Below, in pieces: positions 26,399-37,206 of a DNA stretch of 64,000 nt. How positions within the stretch are numbered: position 1 is the first letter of the stretch; each line of letters opens with the position of its first letter. The notes beneath the pieces are model-generated. The model did no database searches. It worked only from the letters and a program-made list of their open reading frames with translations, and had not been told where the DNA came from. This DNA comes from Pseudomonas fluorescens (GTDB taxonomy: Bacteria; Pseudomonadota; Gammaproteobacteria; Pseudomonadales; Pseudomonadaceae). The translations under genes were made by a program, and so were the position numbers. Location: the NCBI RefSeq assembly GCF_902497785.1, contig NZ_CABVHK010000018.1, positions 1 through 64,000 on the forward strand, in the 5' to 3' direction.

Positions 26399-28374
26399 CC
26401 CCCTCGAATCAATTGACGCAGCGCAAAGCGGTTTGGATGACAGGCCTCGGCCACTGCTCTGGGCAAGGGCAGCGGTTCGTCATCCAGCCAGGCCGCCAGC
26501 AATTCACCGGACAACGGCGCGGTAATCAGCCCTCGCGAACCGTGGCCGCTGTTGACGTATAAACCATCCAGCCAAGGGCAGGGGGCGTCCGGTACTTGCC
26601 GGGCATCCTTGCTCAAGGCGCGGTAGGCCTCGGCAAACGCCGGGGTGTCCGCCAACGGGCCGACAATCGGCAAGTAATCCGGGCTGGTGCAACGGAACGC
26701 GGCTCGTCCCTCCAGTGAGTCGGGTTGCAGGTTGTCGGCGCCCAGGCGCAGGACCAGATCCCGGGAGATTTCTTCGAGCATCTGCACATTGCCGGCGTGC
26801 TCGGCGACGGTCGGTGTCAGGTCATCGTTGTTGAAATCGAAACTCGCGCCCAGGGTGTGTTCACCCAAGCGTGCCGGCGCTACATAGCCTTCGGCGCAGA
26901 CCACCGTGCGCAATGCCTGGCTGTCCGGTGTTTGCGGCAGGCGGGTGATCTGTCCGCGAATGCGTTTGAGCGGCAGCTCGCTGCTGTAGGGGAAACGCTT
27001 GATCTCGGCAGCGCCGGCCAAGACCACCACCGGGGCACAGGCCAGTAAAGTCTCGCCATCCCAAGCCTGCCAACCCCCCTCTGCACGGCGCAGTTCAACC
27101 ACATCGTGATGGGTCATTATCTCGATGTCCGGATGCGCGGCCTGGCGTTGGCACAACGCCGGCGGATGCACCCATCCGCCTTCGGGGTAAAACAGCCCGC
27201 CCCATTGCAGGTCGATGCCGGCTCGCGCTTCGGCCTGTTCTTTCTCGAGTGTGTGCAGCAAGTCGGCGGGAAACGCCTGCGCCAACTGCGCCTGACGCTC
27301 AGCTTCCTTGGCGTTGAACGCCAGTTGCAGCACGCCGCAATCGTCCCAGTCGAGGCCCCGTTGCAACGACTCCAGCAAGCGCCGGGTGTGACCGAAACCG
27401 CTGACAATCAACTGCGACAACGCCGTGCCGTGAGCGGACAACTTGAGATACAGCACTCCCTGAGGATTGCCCGACGCTTCCTGCGCCAGCGCATCGTGAC
27501 GTTCCAGCAGACTGACTTGCCAACCCCGCGCCGCGAGGCTGGCAGCGGTGGCGCAACCGGCCAGGCCGGCGCCGACGACCAGTGCGCGACGTTCGCCGGT
27601 CAATGGCGTCGGGCGCGCAAACCACGGTTTGGCGGCGAGGGGCGCCGGAACGTCTGCAGGCCAGCCGAGGAACACACCACGCAGAATTTCCCATTTGTGG
27701 CCGATGCCCGGCGTGCGTTTCATTTTAAAGCCCGCCGCATTCAGCAAGCGGCGCACCCAGCCGGTGCTGGTAAAGGTGCTGATGGTCGAACCGGGCGCCG
27801 CCAGCCGGGCGAGCTCGGCAAACAGCTCGGCGGTCCACATGTCGGGGTTTTTCGCCGGGGCGAAACCGTCGAGAAACCAGGCATCAATCTGCGCATCGAG
27901 TTGCGGCAACTGCTCCAGTGCATCGCCGATCAGCAGGGTCAACGTCACACGACCGTTGTCCAGTATCAAACGCTGGAAGCCTGGATGGATCGCCACATAC
28001 TGCGCCAGCAACTGGTCAGCAAACGGCTTGAGTTGCGGCCAGAGCGCCAGCGCGCGTTGCAGGTCAGGTGCACTCAGCGGGTATTTTTCGACGCTGACGA
28101 AATGCAGCCGCGCACCGGCCACCGCCTGCTGCTCGAACAACTGCCAGGCACAGAGAAAATTCAGCCCGGTGCCGAATCCGGTCTCGCCAATCACCAGCCG
28201 CCCACCCGACGGCAACGCCGCAAAACGTTCACCCAGCGCGTTCTGTTCGAGGAACACGTAGCGGGTTTCGTCCAGCCCGGACAGGTCGGAAAAATACACA
28301 TCATCGAACACCCGCGAACGCGGGAGACCTTGGTCGTCCCAGTCGAGCTGGGCGTGGGGCAGTACAGGTTTCAT
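26359..28374 (-). CDS. mnmC: Bifunctional tRNA mnm5s2U34 biosynthesis protein MnmC
   Basis: 671 aa. The N-terminal methyltransferase has the SAM loop VIGETGFGTGLNFL (~60-73) and the DAWFLDGFAPAKNPDMW motif. The C-terminal oxidoreductase has the FAD motif ALVVGAGLAGCATAASLA (~265). It removes the carboxymethyl group from cmnm5s2U34 and then methylates to mnm5s2U34 in tRNA wobble positions. The last 13 codons overlap the 3' end of the NEL gene on the other strand, and the C-terminal tail (GGQSNAKHTPNASA) is encoded there. Confidence 0.95.
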   Translation of the reverse strand: MKPVLPHAQLDWDDQGLPRSRVFDDVYFSDLSGLDETRYVFLEQNALGERFAALPSGGRLVIGETGFGTGLNFLCAWQLFEQQAVAGARLHFVSVEKYPLSAPDLQRALALWPQLKPFADQLLAQYVAIHPGFQRLILDNGRVTLTLLIGDALEQLPQLDAQIDAWFLDGFAPAKNPDMWTAELFAELARLAAPGSTISTFTSTGWVRRLLNAAGFKMKRTPGIGHKWEILRGVFLGWPADVPAPLAAKPWFARPTPLTGERRALVVGAGLAGCATAASLAARGWQVSLLERHDALAQEASGNPQGVLYLKLSAHGTALSQLIVSGFGHTRRLLESLQRGLDWDDCGVLQLAFNAKEAERQAQLAQAFPADLLHTLEKEQAEARAGIDLQWGGLFYPEGGWVHPPALCQRQAAHPDIEIMTHHDVVELRRAEGGWQAWDGETLLACAPVVVLAGAAEIKRFPYSSELPLKRIRGQITRLPQTPDSQALRTVVCAEGYVAPARLGEHTLGASFDFNNDDLTPTVAEHAGNVQMLEEISRDLVLRLGADNLQPDSLEGRAAFRCTSPDYLPIVGPLADTPAFAEAYRALSKDARQVPDAPCPWLDGLYVNSGHGSRGLITAPLSGELLAAWLDDEPLPLPRAVAEACHPNRFALRQLIRGGQSNAKHTPNASA

Positions 28375-28481
28375 GGCAGGCTCGGCAACGGCAAGGCGGC
28401 CATTCTAGCTGATCGCCGGGGCGCTGCTTGATCCATGGCAAGACGGGGGAAGGTGCGCGTCTTCAAAATAGCGCAGACGGC

Positions 28482-28556
28482 AAAAGATCGCAGCCTTCGG
28501 CAGCTCCTACAGATGTACGCATCACCCCGTAGGAGCTGCCGAAGGCTGCGATCTTC
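28482..28556. repeat. REP inverted pair (family A)
   Basis: AAAAGATCGCAGCCTTCGGC...CTCCTAC and its inverse, ~17 bases between. It lies in the divergent mnmC-pap gap. Confidence 0.9.
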
Positions 28557-28626
28557 TGGCCATCTTTACCTCACCGCAATCGTTGAACTTCCGCTAGTCT
28601 TGCTCAATCTGGAAAGGGAGCCATCC

Positions 28627-30141
28627 ATGTTCGAATCTGCCGAAATCGATCACGCCATCGACAAAGAAACCTATGAATCCGAAGTGCCGGCGCTGCGTGA
28701 GGCTTTGCTCGAAGCGCAGTTCGAACTGCAGCAGCAGAAACGCTTCCCGGTGATCGTTTTGATCAACGGCATCGAAGGCGCCGGGAAGGGCGAGACGGTG
28801 AAGTTGCTCAACGAATGGATGGACCCGCGCCTGATCGAGGTCCGCACGTTCGATCAGCAGACCGACGAAGAACTGGCGCGGCCGCCGGCGTGGCGCTACT
28901 GGCGGATGCTGCCGGCCAAGGGACGCATGGGCATTTTCTTTGGCAACTGGTACAGCCAGATGTTGCAGGCCCGGGTGCATGGCGTGATCAAGGACCCGCG
29001 GCTCGATCAAAGCATCAACGGTGCCGAGCGACTGGAGAAAATGTTGTGCGACGAAGGCGCGCTGATCTTCAAGTTCTGGTTTCACCTCTCCAAGAAACAG
29101 ATGAAGGCGCGCCTCAAGGCGTTGGCCGACGACCCGCTGCACAGCTGGCGCATCAGCCCGCTGGACTGGCAACAATCGCAGACCTACGACAAGTTCGTGA
29201 AATACGGCGAGCGCATTCTGCGCCGCACCAGCCGCGACTATGCGCCGTGGCATGTGATCGCCGGAATGGACCCGCGTTATCGCAGCCTGGCGGTCGGCAA
29301 GATCCTGCTCGAAGGCCTGCAAGGCGCCTTGAAACGACCGAAGATTCACCCGGACAAAGTCAGCGCCGCGCCCTTGGGCCCCAGCGTCGATCAGGCGAAC
29401 CTGCTCGACAGCCTCGACCTGACGCTGCGCCTCGCCAAGGACGATTACGAAGAGCAACTGATCACCGAACAGGCGCGGCTCTCCGGGCTGATGCGCGACA
29501 AACGCATGCGCCGGCACGCCTTGATCGCGGTGTTCGAAGGCAACGACGCCGCCGGCAAGGGTGGCGCGATTCGGCGGGTTGCCGCAGCGCTGGACCCGCG
29601 TCAATACAGCATCGTGCCAATCGCCGCGCCGACCGAAGAAGAGCGGGCGCATCCGTACATGTGGCGATTCTGGCGCCACCTTCCGGCGCGGGGGAAATTC
29701 ACCGTGTTCGACCGTTCCTGGTATGGCCGGGTGCTGGTCGAACGTATCGAGGGTTTTTGCAGCCCGGCCGACTGGCTGCGTGCCTACGGCGAGATCAACG
29801 ATTTCGAAGAGCAGATCACCGACGCCGGGGTGATCGTGGTCAAGTTCTGGCTGGCCATCGACAAGCAGACGCAAATGGAGCGCTTTGAGGAACGCGAGCA
29901 GATCCCCTTCAAGCGTTTCAAAATTACCGAGGACGACTGGCGCAATCGGGAAAAGTGGGACGCCTACCGGGGGGCGGTCGGTGACATGGTCGACCGCACC
30001 AGCACGGAGATTTCCCCCTGGACGCTGATCGAAGCCAATGACAAGCGCTGGGCGCGGGTCAAGGTCTTGCGCACCCTCAACCAAGCCCTGGAAGAAGCGT
30101 TCGAAAAGTCCGACAAGCAGGCGAAAAAGCACAAGAAGTGA
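28627..30141 (+). CDS. pap: Polyphosphate:AMP phosphotransferase (two-domain PPK2)
   Basis: 504 aa from the ATG at 28627 (GGGAG six bases upstream); the longer frame would read through the REP pair. It has two tandem PPK2 domains. The N-terminal one has a Walker-type loop GIEGAGKGE at ~48 and the C-terminal one GNDAAGKGG at ~305, with the lid and base motifs FDRSWYGRVLVER in the second. Class II PPK2 enzymes phosphorylate AMP to ADP with polyphosphate. In known two-domain members only the C-terminal half keeps full catalytic motifs, which fits what is seen. It is monocistronic. Confidence 0.95.
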   Translation: MFESAEIDHAIDKETYESEVPALREALLEAQFELQQQKRFPVIVLINGIEGAGKGETVKLLNEWMDPRLIEVRTFDQQTDEELARPPAWRYWRMLPAKGRMGIFFGNWYSQMLQARVHGVIKDPRLDQSINGAERLEKMLCDEGALIFKFWFHLSKKQMKARLKALADDPLHSWRISPLDWQQSQTYDKFVKYGERILRRTSRDYAPWHVIAGMDPRYRSLAVGKILLEGLQGALKRPKIHPDKVSAAPLGPSVDQANLLDSLDLTLRLAKDDYEEQLITEQARLSGLMRDKRMRRHALIAVFEGNDAAGKGGAIRRVAAALDPRQYSIVPIAAPTEEERAHPYMWRFWRHLPARGKFTVFDRSWYGRVLVERIEGFCSPADWLRAYGEINDFEEQITDAGVIVVKFWLAIDKQTQMERFEEREQIPFKRFKITEDDWRNREKWDAYRGAVGDMVDRTSTEISPWTLIEANDKRWARVKVLRTLNQALEEAFEKSDKQAKKHKK

Positions 30142-30243
30142 GGCGATGGTTACGCATACGCGAGATGAATGATTGTCGCGGTCCGCAAAGGGGGGATTTA
30201 TGCTCGTTCCACTCTCAACCGACAACAATAAATGAGGTATGCC

Positions 30244-31428
30244 ATGCGTGAAGTGGTGATCGTCGACAGCGTACGGACCGGCCTGGCCAAGTCCTTTCGC
30301 GGCAAGTTCAACCAGACCCGTCCGGACGACATGGCGGCTCACTGCGTCAATGCACTGCTGACCCGCTCGGGCATCGATCCGGCCAGCGTCGAGGATTGCA
30401 TCGTCGGCGCCGGCTCCAACGAAGGCGCCCAGGGCTACAACATCGGGCGCAACGTGGCGGTGCTGTCACGCCTGGGCACCGGCACTGCGGGCATGACCCT
30501 CAATCGCTTCTGTTCATCTGGTTTGCAGGCGATTGCGATTGCCGCCAACCAGATCGCTTCCGGTTGCAGCGAGATCATCGTCGCCGGGGGCGTCGAATCC
30601 ATCAGCCTGACCATGAAAAGCGTCAACACCGACAACCTGATCAACCCGCTGCTGAAAGAGCAGGTCCCAGGCATCTACTTCCCCATGGGTCAGACGGCTG
30701 AAATCGTTGCGCGCCGGTACAACGTCAGCCGTGAAGAACAAGACCTGTACGCGCTGCAAAGTCAGCAACGCACCGCTCAGGCGCAGGCGGCCGGGTTGTT
30801 CGATGACGAAATCGTGCCGATGGCGGTGAAATATCGCGTCGAAGACAAGGCCACGGGGCAGGTGCAGATCCTCGACGGCATCGTTGATCGCGACGACTGC
30901 AATCGCCCGGACACCACCCTGGACAGTCTGGCGGGCTTGAAACCGGTGTTTGCCGAGGACGGTTCGGTCACGGCGGGCAACTCGTCGCAGTTGTCTGACG
31001 GTGCGTCGATGACATTGATCATGAGCCTGGAGAAAGCGCTGGAACTGGGATTGAAGCCGAAGGCGTTCTTCCGCGGGTTCACGGTGGCGGGTTGCGAGCC
31101 GGACGAGATGGGCATCGGCCCGGTGTTCTCGGTGCCGAAACTGCTCAAGGCCAAGGGTTTGCAGGTTGCTGACATTGATCTGTGGGAACTCAACGAGGCG
31201 TTCGCTTCGCAGTGCCTGTACAGCCGCAACCGGCTGGGCATTGATAACGACAAATACAACGTCAACGGCGGCTCGATTTCCATCGGCCACCCGTTCGGCA
31301 TGACCGGCTCGCGTCAGGTGGGGCATCTGGTGCGGGAGTTGCAGCGACGGGATTTGCGTTACGGCATCGTGACCATGTGTGTGGGCGGCGGAATGGGTGC
31401 GACCGGGTTGTTTGAAGCGGTGCGTTAA
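30244..31428 (+). CDS. Acetyl-CoA C-acyltransferase (thiolase)
   Basis: 394 aa from the ATG at 30244 (GAGG six bases upstream; the ATG at 30232 precedes that site). The catalytic residues are in place: Cys90 in NRFCSSGLQAI, His349 in ISIGHPFGMTG and Cys379 in TMCVGGGMGATG. It makes or cleaves 3-ketoacyl-CoA, in beta-oxidation or acetoacetyl-CoA metabolism. No FadB-type partner is adjacent, so it is a stand-alone paralogue whose chain-length preference is unknown. Confidence 0.95.
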   Translation: MREVVIVDSVRTGLAKSFRGKFNQTRPDDMAAHCVNALLTRSGIDPASVEDCIVGAGSNEGAQGYNIGRNVAVLSRLGTGTAGMTLNRFCSSGLQAIAIAANQIASGCSEIIVAGGVESISLTMKSVNTDNLINPLLKEQVPGIYFPMGQTAEIVARRYNVSREEQDLYALQSQQRTAQAQAAGLFDDEIVPMAVKYRVEDKATGQVQILDGIVDRDDCNRPDTTLDSLAGLKPVFAEDGSVTAGNSSQLSDGASMTLIMSLEKALELGLKPKAFFRGFTVAGCEPDEMGIGPVFSVPKLLKAKGLQVADIDLWELNEAFASQCLYSRNRLGIDNDKYNVNGGSISIGHPFGMTGSRQVGHLVRELQRRDLRYGIVTMCVGGGMGATGLFEAVR

Positions 31429-31460
31429 GCTTTAGAAAGCTGTGGTGATAGTGCTATCGC

Positions 31461-31533
31461 CTTCGCGAGCAGGCTCGCTCCCACATGTTGATCGCACGCG
31501 GTCACCTGTGGGAGCGAGCCTGCTCGCGAAGGG
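31461..31533. repeat. REPIN, inverted pair (family B)
   Basis: CTTCGCGAGCAGGCTCGCTC...CCACA and its inverse, ~25 bases between, in the convergent gap after the thiolase gene. Confidence 0.92.
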
Positions 31534-31544
31534 CTCGCCTCGGT

Positions 31545-31739
31545 CTACCGACCGGCGCTCAACTCCCGCATCCGCTTGATATATGCCTCAATCTCCCGCG
31601 CCGCCACCTCAGGGTTTGCAAACGGCCCCTCCAGCGTGTTTTCCCGAGTACTGAAATACAACTCGCCATTGACCCGACACAGTCGGGCACAGCGAAAGCG
31701 GGTAGCTGGGGCCTTGTCCTGAGCGCGCATGCCGTACAT
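31545..31739 (-). CDS. Small DUF6316-like protein
   Basis: 64 aa from the ATG at 31739 (AGGA seven bases upstream); longer starts up to 31805 are possible. It is a basic small protein with RFRCARLCRVNGELYFSTRE and GPFANPEVAAREIEAYIKRM. The VNGEWYF-like centre followed by GPF resembles DUF6316 of Pseudomonas, which has no known function. The family call is from memory and moderate. Confidence 0.6.
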   Translation of the reverse strand: MYGMRAQDKAPATRFRCARLCRVNGELYFSTRENTLEGPFANPEVAAREIEAYIKRMRELSAGR

Positions 31740-31940
31740 GGTGGTGTCCTGAGGGTTTGTGGATCCGATGAGCTTATGCATGAACCGCTTACGACGCCTG
31801 GCCACCCGATAAACGGCACAGGGTCAATTTTATGTTGCGACCTGTACAGTTTCATTTGCGTCCGGTCGGCAACTGTTCCTGTGTGCCAGCCATCGAGGGG
31901 CCTAGAATGACGGTTTTCGCTGTCTGGCTTTGGGGTACGC

Positions 31941-32900
31941 ATGCACATTTCATCCGGTCGCTGGGTTTACGGTCTGTTCCTGGCCTTGTTGACCGCGTTG
32001 TTGTGGGGAATCCTGCCAATCAAACTCAAGCAAGTGCTGCTGGTGATGGACCCGGTCACGGTGACCTGGTTCCGCTTGATGGTGTCCGGCAGTTGCCTGT
32101 TCATTTACCTGGCCGCGACCCGGCGACTGCCAAGTCGCAAGGTCCTCGGCCCGCGCGGTGGCTGGCTGGTGCTGATGGCGGTGCTGGGCCTGGTGGGCAA
32201 TTACGTGCTGTATCTGATGGGCCTGAACTTGCTGAGCCCTGGCACCGCGCAACTGGTGGTGCAGATGGGCCCGATCATGTTGCTGATCGCCAGTCTGTTC
32301 GTGTTCAAGGAACGCTTCAGCGTAGGGCAGGGCATTGGCCTGCTGGTGCTGCTGATCGGCTTCGGACTGTTTTTCAACCAGCGCCTGACCGAATTGCTCA
32401 CCTCGCTGACTGACTACACCGCCGGCGTGCTCCTGGTGTTGCTGGCGTCTACGGTCTGGACCTTTTACGCGTTGGGGCAGAAGCAATTGCTGACGGTGTG
32501 GAATTCGTTGCAGGTGATGATGGTGATTTACCTGTTCTGCGGGTTGCTGCTGACGCCGTGGGTGCATCCGCTGGAAGCGCTGCAACTGAGTCCGCTGCAA
32601 GGCTGGCTGTTGCTGGCGTGCTGCATGAACACGCTGATCGCCTATGGCGCGTTTGCCGAGGCCCTGGCCCATTGGGAAGCTTCACGGGTCAGCGCGACGC
32701 TCGCGATCACGCCCTTGGTGACGTTGGCGGCGGTGGCCGTGGCAGCGTGGTTATGGCCAGATTATGTGCATGCCGAGACGATCAATGGTCTGGGGTATGG
32801 CGGGGCGGTGTTGGTGGTGCTGGGTTCAGCGCTGGTGGCGTTGGGGCCGTCGTTGATGGCGGGGCTCAAGGCGCGGCGGATGAAGATGGCTGCCAGTTAA
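31941..32900 (+). CDS. EamA/DMT-family transporter
   Basis: 319 aa, ten hydrophobic helices in two EamA repeats. The N-terminus ALLTALLWGILPIKLKQVLL and the end of the first repeat (FVFKERFSVGQGIGLLVLLIG in parts) are typical of the drug/metabolite transporter superfamily. These are inner-membrane exporters of metabolites or amino acids. The substrate is not readable. Confidence 0.9.
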   Translation: MHISSGRWVYGLFLALLTALLWGILPIKLKQVLLVMDPVTVTWFRLMVSGSCLFIYLAATRRLPSRKVLGPRGGWLVLMAVLGLVGNYVLYLMGLNLLSPGTAQLVVQMGPIMLLIASLFVFKERFSVGQGIGLLVLLIGFGLFFNQRLTELLTSLTDYTAGVLLVLLASTVWTFYALGQKQLLTVWNSLQVMMVIYLFCGLLLTPWVHPLEALQLSPLQGWLLLACCMNTLIAYGAFAEALAHWEASRVSATLAITPLVTLAAVAVAAWLWPDYVHAETINGLGYGGAVLVVLGSALVALGPSLMAGLKARRMKMAAS

Positions 32901-32914
32901 ACTGTGTCATCGTT

Positions 32915-33007
32915 CATCGCGGGCAAGCCACGCTCCCACAGGATTTGTGTCGAACACCACATCCGGGATCGACACAAAACCTGTGGGAGCGGGCTTGCCC
33001 GCGATGG
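32915..33007. repeat. REPIN, inverted pair (family C)
   Basis: CATCGCGGGCAAGCC.CGCTCCCACAGG and its inverse, ~38 bases between. The left copy has one substitution (GCCACGCTCC). It lies between the convergent DMT and fumC genes. Confidence 0.9.
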
Positions 33008-33030
33008 CTTACTGTCAGGCGCTACAAATC

Positions 33031-34425
<1,395 letters not shown>

Positions 34426-34617
34426 CGTGCACACTCCTGTCAGTCTGATTGCGCAGTTTAGGCCGTCATCGCCGGCCGTGGTTCCATCGGTCTGCATTTT
34501 GACCATTCAACCCCTCTAATTCAGGCCAGACAAGGCTTGGGGTTGAGTGACACAGTTTTTTAGGCGCAGAATGGACGCCCTTGGGGTTTTACCTCGCCTG
34601 CTAGAAAAGGAAACTCG

Positions 34618-35145
34618 ATGACTCGTCTTCGTGCCATCTGTACCGCGGTTGCACTGGTTTGCGCCAGCGGCCCTGTTTTTGCCGATACCGCCAGCCACAA
34701 TGCCAGTGCCGAGGCTTTCCTGACCCTGGCGCACGCTGACAAATTGGGCACTCCGGTGTACATGCAAGTGCAGCAAATGTTCGCTCAACGCTTTGAACAG
34801 ACCAAAGCCCCTGAATCGAAGAAAGCCTTGCTGGAAACCTACCAGGCCAAAGCCAACGCCGCTCTGGACCAGGCCATTGGCTGGAAGAAACTGAAGCCGG
34901 ACATGGTCAAGCTCTACACCACCAATTTCAGCGAATCCGAGCTCAAAGACCTGGTCGCGTTCTACCAGTCGCCACTGGGCAAGAAAGTCCTGGAAAAAAT
35001 GCCGCAGCTGACCCAGCAATCGGCCCAGATGACCCAAGCCAAGCTGGAAAGCGCGGTGCCTGTGGTCAACAAACTGCTGGCTGACATGACCAACGAGCTG
35101 GATCCAAAGGCTAAAGCCGCTGCTCCTGCCCAGAAAAAGCCTTAA
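34618..35145 (+). CDS. DUF2059-family periplasmic protein
   Basis: 175 aa. A signal peptide spans residues 1-22 (MTRLRAICTAVALVCASGPVFA). The mature helical protein contains LYTTNFSESELKDLVAFYQS and PLGKKVLEKMPQL, the DUF2059 signature. The tail is Lys/Ala-rich. The function is unknown. AAAGGAAA precedes the ATG. A BolA-family gene follows 12 bases later, so cotranscription is likely. Confidence 0.88.
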   Translation: MTRLRAICTAVALVCASGPVFADTASHNASAEAFLTLAHADKLGTPVYMQVQQMFAQRFEQTKAPESKKALLETYQAKANAALDQAIGWKKLKPDMVKLYTTNFSESELKDLVAFYQSPLGKKVLEKMPQLTQQSAQMTQAKLESAVPVVNKLLADMTNELDPKAKAAAPAQKKP

Positions 35146-35157
35146 GCGGAGTTCGGT

Positions 35158-35457
35158 ATGACCATGCAACAACGCATCGAATCGACGCTGGGCCTGTTAC
35201 AGCCTGAGCACCTGCAAGTGCTGGATGAAAGCCATATGCACAGTCGTGGGTTGCAAACCCATTACAAGGCCGTGGTGGTCAGCCAGCAATTCGAAGGGCT
35301 TAACCGCGTCAAGCGCCACCAGAAAGTCTACGGCACGCTCGGCGAGCTGATGGGCGAGTTCCATGCGTTGGCGCTGCATACCTACACGCCGGAAGAATGG
35401 GCACAGCTCGACGCGGCTCCGGCCTCGCCGACCTGTGCTGGCGGCAGCTCGCATTAA
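35158..35457 (+). CDS. BolA-family protein
   Basis: 99 aa. It has the BolA fold with HMHSRGLQTHYKAVVVSQQF and the RVKRHQKVYGTLGELMGEFHALALHTYTPEEW stretch in sequence. BolA proteins pair with monothiol glutaredoxins in iron-sulphur trafficking or act in stress regulation. The C-terminus (PASPTCAGGSSH) ends with a Cys and a His that might be additional ligands; this is inference. It is probably in one transcript with the DUF2059 gene. Confidence 0.9.
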   Translation: MTMQQRIESTLGLLQPEHLQVLDESHMHSRGLQTHYKAVVVSQQFEGLNRVKRHQKVYGTLGELMGEFHALALHTYTPEEWAQLDAAPASPTCAGGSSH

Positions 35458-35461
35458 AAGC

Positions 35462-35532
35462 AAAAGATCGCAGCCTGCGGCAGCTCCTACGTTGGAATGC
35501 GTGTAGGAGCTGCCGCAGGCTGCGATCTTTTT
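35462..35532. repeat. REP inverted pair (family A)
   Basis: AAAAGATCGCAGCCTGCGGC...CTCCTAC and its inverse, with 13 bases between. It starts five bases after the BolA stop and ends in T6, so it can also act as a terminator. Confidence 0.92.
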
Positions 35533-35545
35533 TGCTAGAATCCGC

Positions 35546-35575
35546 AACGCGCCGCTCACCCGGCGCGTTTTTTTT
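35546..35575 (+). terminator. Rho-independent terminator
   Basis: Stem AACGCGCCG / CGGCGCGTT with six-base loop and T8, just upstream of trhO. Confidence 0.92.
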
Positions 35576-35622
35576 CGCATCCGGTTCACCCTTTACGAGG
35601 GTAGCCACCTGGAGAATCACCC

Positions 35623-36564
35623 ATGACACAACAGATTGTCGTGGCGGCACTGTATAAGTTCGTCACCCTGGAAGATTACGTCGCCCTGCGCGAGCCCTTG
35701 CTGCAGGCGATGGTCGACAACGGCATCAAAGGCACGCTGCTGATCGCCGAAGAAGGCATCAACGGCACCGTCTCCGGCAGCCGTGAAGGCATCGACGGGC
35801 TGATGGCCTGGCTCAAGAACGACCCGCGCATGGACGACATCGACCACAAAGAGTCGTACTGCGACGAGCAGCCGTTCTACCGCACCAAAGTCAAACTCAA
35901 AAAAGAAATCGTCACCCTCGGCGTCGAAGGCGTGGACCCGAACAAAAAGGTCGGTACCTACGTTGATCCGGAGAACTGGAACGCGCTGATCAGCGATCCC
36001 GAAGTGCTGTTGATCGACACCCGCAACGACTACGAAGTCTCGATCGGCACCTTCGAAGGCGCCATCGACCCGAAGACCACCAGTTTTCGCGAATTCCCCG
36101 ATTACATCAAAGCCAACTTCGACCCGGCCGTGCACAAGAAAGTCGCGATGTTCTGCACCGGCGGCATTCGATGCGAAAAGGCTTCGAGCTACATGCTCAG
36201 CCAGGGTTTCGACGAGGTCTATCACCTCAAGGGCGGCATCCTCAAGTACCTCGAAGAGGTGCCGCAGGAAGAGACCAAGTGGCAGGGCGACTGCTTCGTG
36301 TTTGATAACCGGGTGACCGTGCGCCATGACCTCAGCGAAGGCGACTACGATCAATGCCATGCCTGCCGCACCCCGGTGAGCGTCGAAGACCGCGCGTCCG
36401 AGCACTATGTGGCCGGCATCAGTTGCCCGCATTGCTGGGATAAGCTGAGCGAGAAGACCCGTCGCAGCGCCATCGACCGGCAGAAGCAGATCGAACTGGC
36501 CAAGGCGCGCAACATGCCTCACCCGATCGGCTACAACTACAAGCAAACTCCTTCCGAGGCTTGA
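35623..36564 (+). CDS. trhO: tRNA uridine(34) hydroxylase (rhodanese-related)
   Basis: 313 aa. The N-terminal domain begins QQIVVAALYKFVTLEDYVAL. A rhodanese domain at ~120-220 carries the active cysteine in MFCTGGIRCEKASSYML. The C-terminal zinc-type cysteines are in YDQCHACRTPVS and GISCPHCWDKL. TrhO (YceA family) makes 5-hydroxyuridine at the tRNA wobble position, leading to cmo5U/mcmo5U. A DsbA-like gene follows three bases later. Confidence 0.95.
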   Translation: MTQQIVVAALYKFVTLEDYVALREPLLQAMVDNGIKGTLLIAEEGINGTVSGSREGIDGLMAWLKNDPRMDDIDHKESYCDEQPFYRTKVKLKKEIVTLGVEGVDPNKKVGTYVDPENWNALISDPEVLLIDTRNDYEVSIGTFEGAIDPKTTSFREFPDYIKANFDPAVHKKVAMFCTGGIRCEKASSYMLSQGFDEVYHLKGGILKYLEEVPQEETKWQGDCFVFDNRVTVRHDLSEGDYDQCHACRTPVSVEDRASEHYVAGISCPHCWDKLSEKTRRSAIDRQKQIELAKARNMPHPIGYNYKQTPSEA

Positions 36565-36567
36565 ACC

Positions 36568-37206
36568 ATGTCAGTGCGCCGCCTGCTCTATGTGATGGAC
36601 CCGATGTGTTCCTGGTGCTGGGGCTTTGCGCCGGTGGCCAACGCGCTGGTCGAGCAGGCGCAGGCGGCGGGCGTGGAGGTGCATCTGGTGGTGGGCGGTT
36701 TGCGCACCGGCAGCGGATCGGCGCTGGAGCCGACCACCCGGCGCTACATTCTTGAACATTGGCAGGCGGTCACCGAGGCCACCGGCCAACCGTTCAAAAT
36801 CGAGGGCGCGTTGCCTGAAGGCTTCGTCTACGACACCGAACCCGCCTGTCGGGCGTTGGTCACTGCGCGTAGCCTGGCACCAGATTGCGCGTGGACACTG
36901 TTGGGTTTGATTCAGCATGCGTTTTACGCTGAAGGTCGCGATGTGACGCACGCCAGTGTGCTCGTCGAGCTGGCGGAGCAGGCCGGTGTGCCGCGCATCG
37001 AATTCGCCGCCGCGTACGACCGCGCCGATCAGCACGCCGCGACGGCGGCCGATTTCACCTGGGTACAGGACCTCGGCATCGCCGGTTTCCCCACGTTGCT
37101 GGCAGAACGTGACGGCCAATTGGCCTTGTTGACCAATGGCTATCAGCCCCTGAGTGTCCTCTCACCGTTGCTCGGCCGCTGGCTGGAGCGCGCTGCCTGT
37201 GCATGA
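36568..37206 (+). CDS. DsbA-family (FrnE-like) cytoplasmic thioredoxin-fold protein
   Basis: 212 aa without a signal peptide. The redox motif CSWC lies at residues 14-17 (MDPMCSWCWGF). A helical insertion follows, and the late IAGFPTLL supplies the cis-Pro. This pattern fits FrnE-type or 2-hydroxychromene-isomerase-like DsbA relatives, which act as cytosolic disulfide or glutathione-dependent oxidoreductases. It lies three bases after trhO and overlaps the next ABC transporter gene by eight bases, so all three are cotranscribed. Confidence 0.88.
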   Translation: MSVRRLLYVMDPMCSWCWGFAPVANALVEQAQAAGVEVHLVVGGLRTGSGSALEPTTRRYILEHWQAVTEATGQPFKIEGALPEGFVYDTEPACRALVTARSLAPDCAWTLLGLIQHAFYAEGRDVTHASVLVELAEQAGVPRIEFAAAYDRADQHAATAADFTWVQDLGIAGFPTLLAERDGQLALLTNGYQPLSVLSPLLGRWLERAACA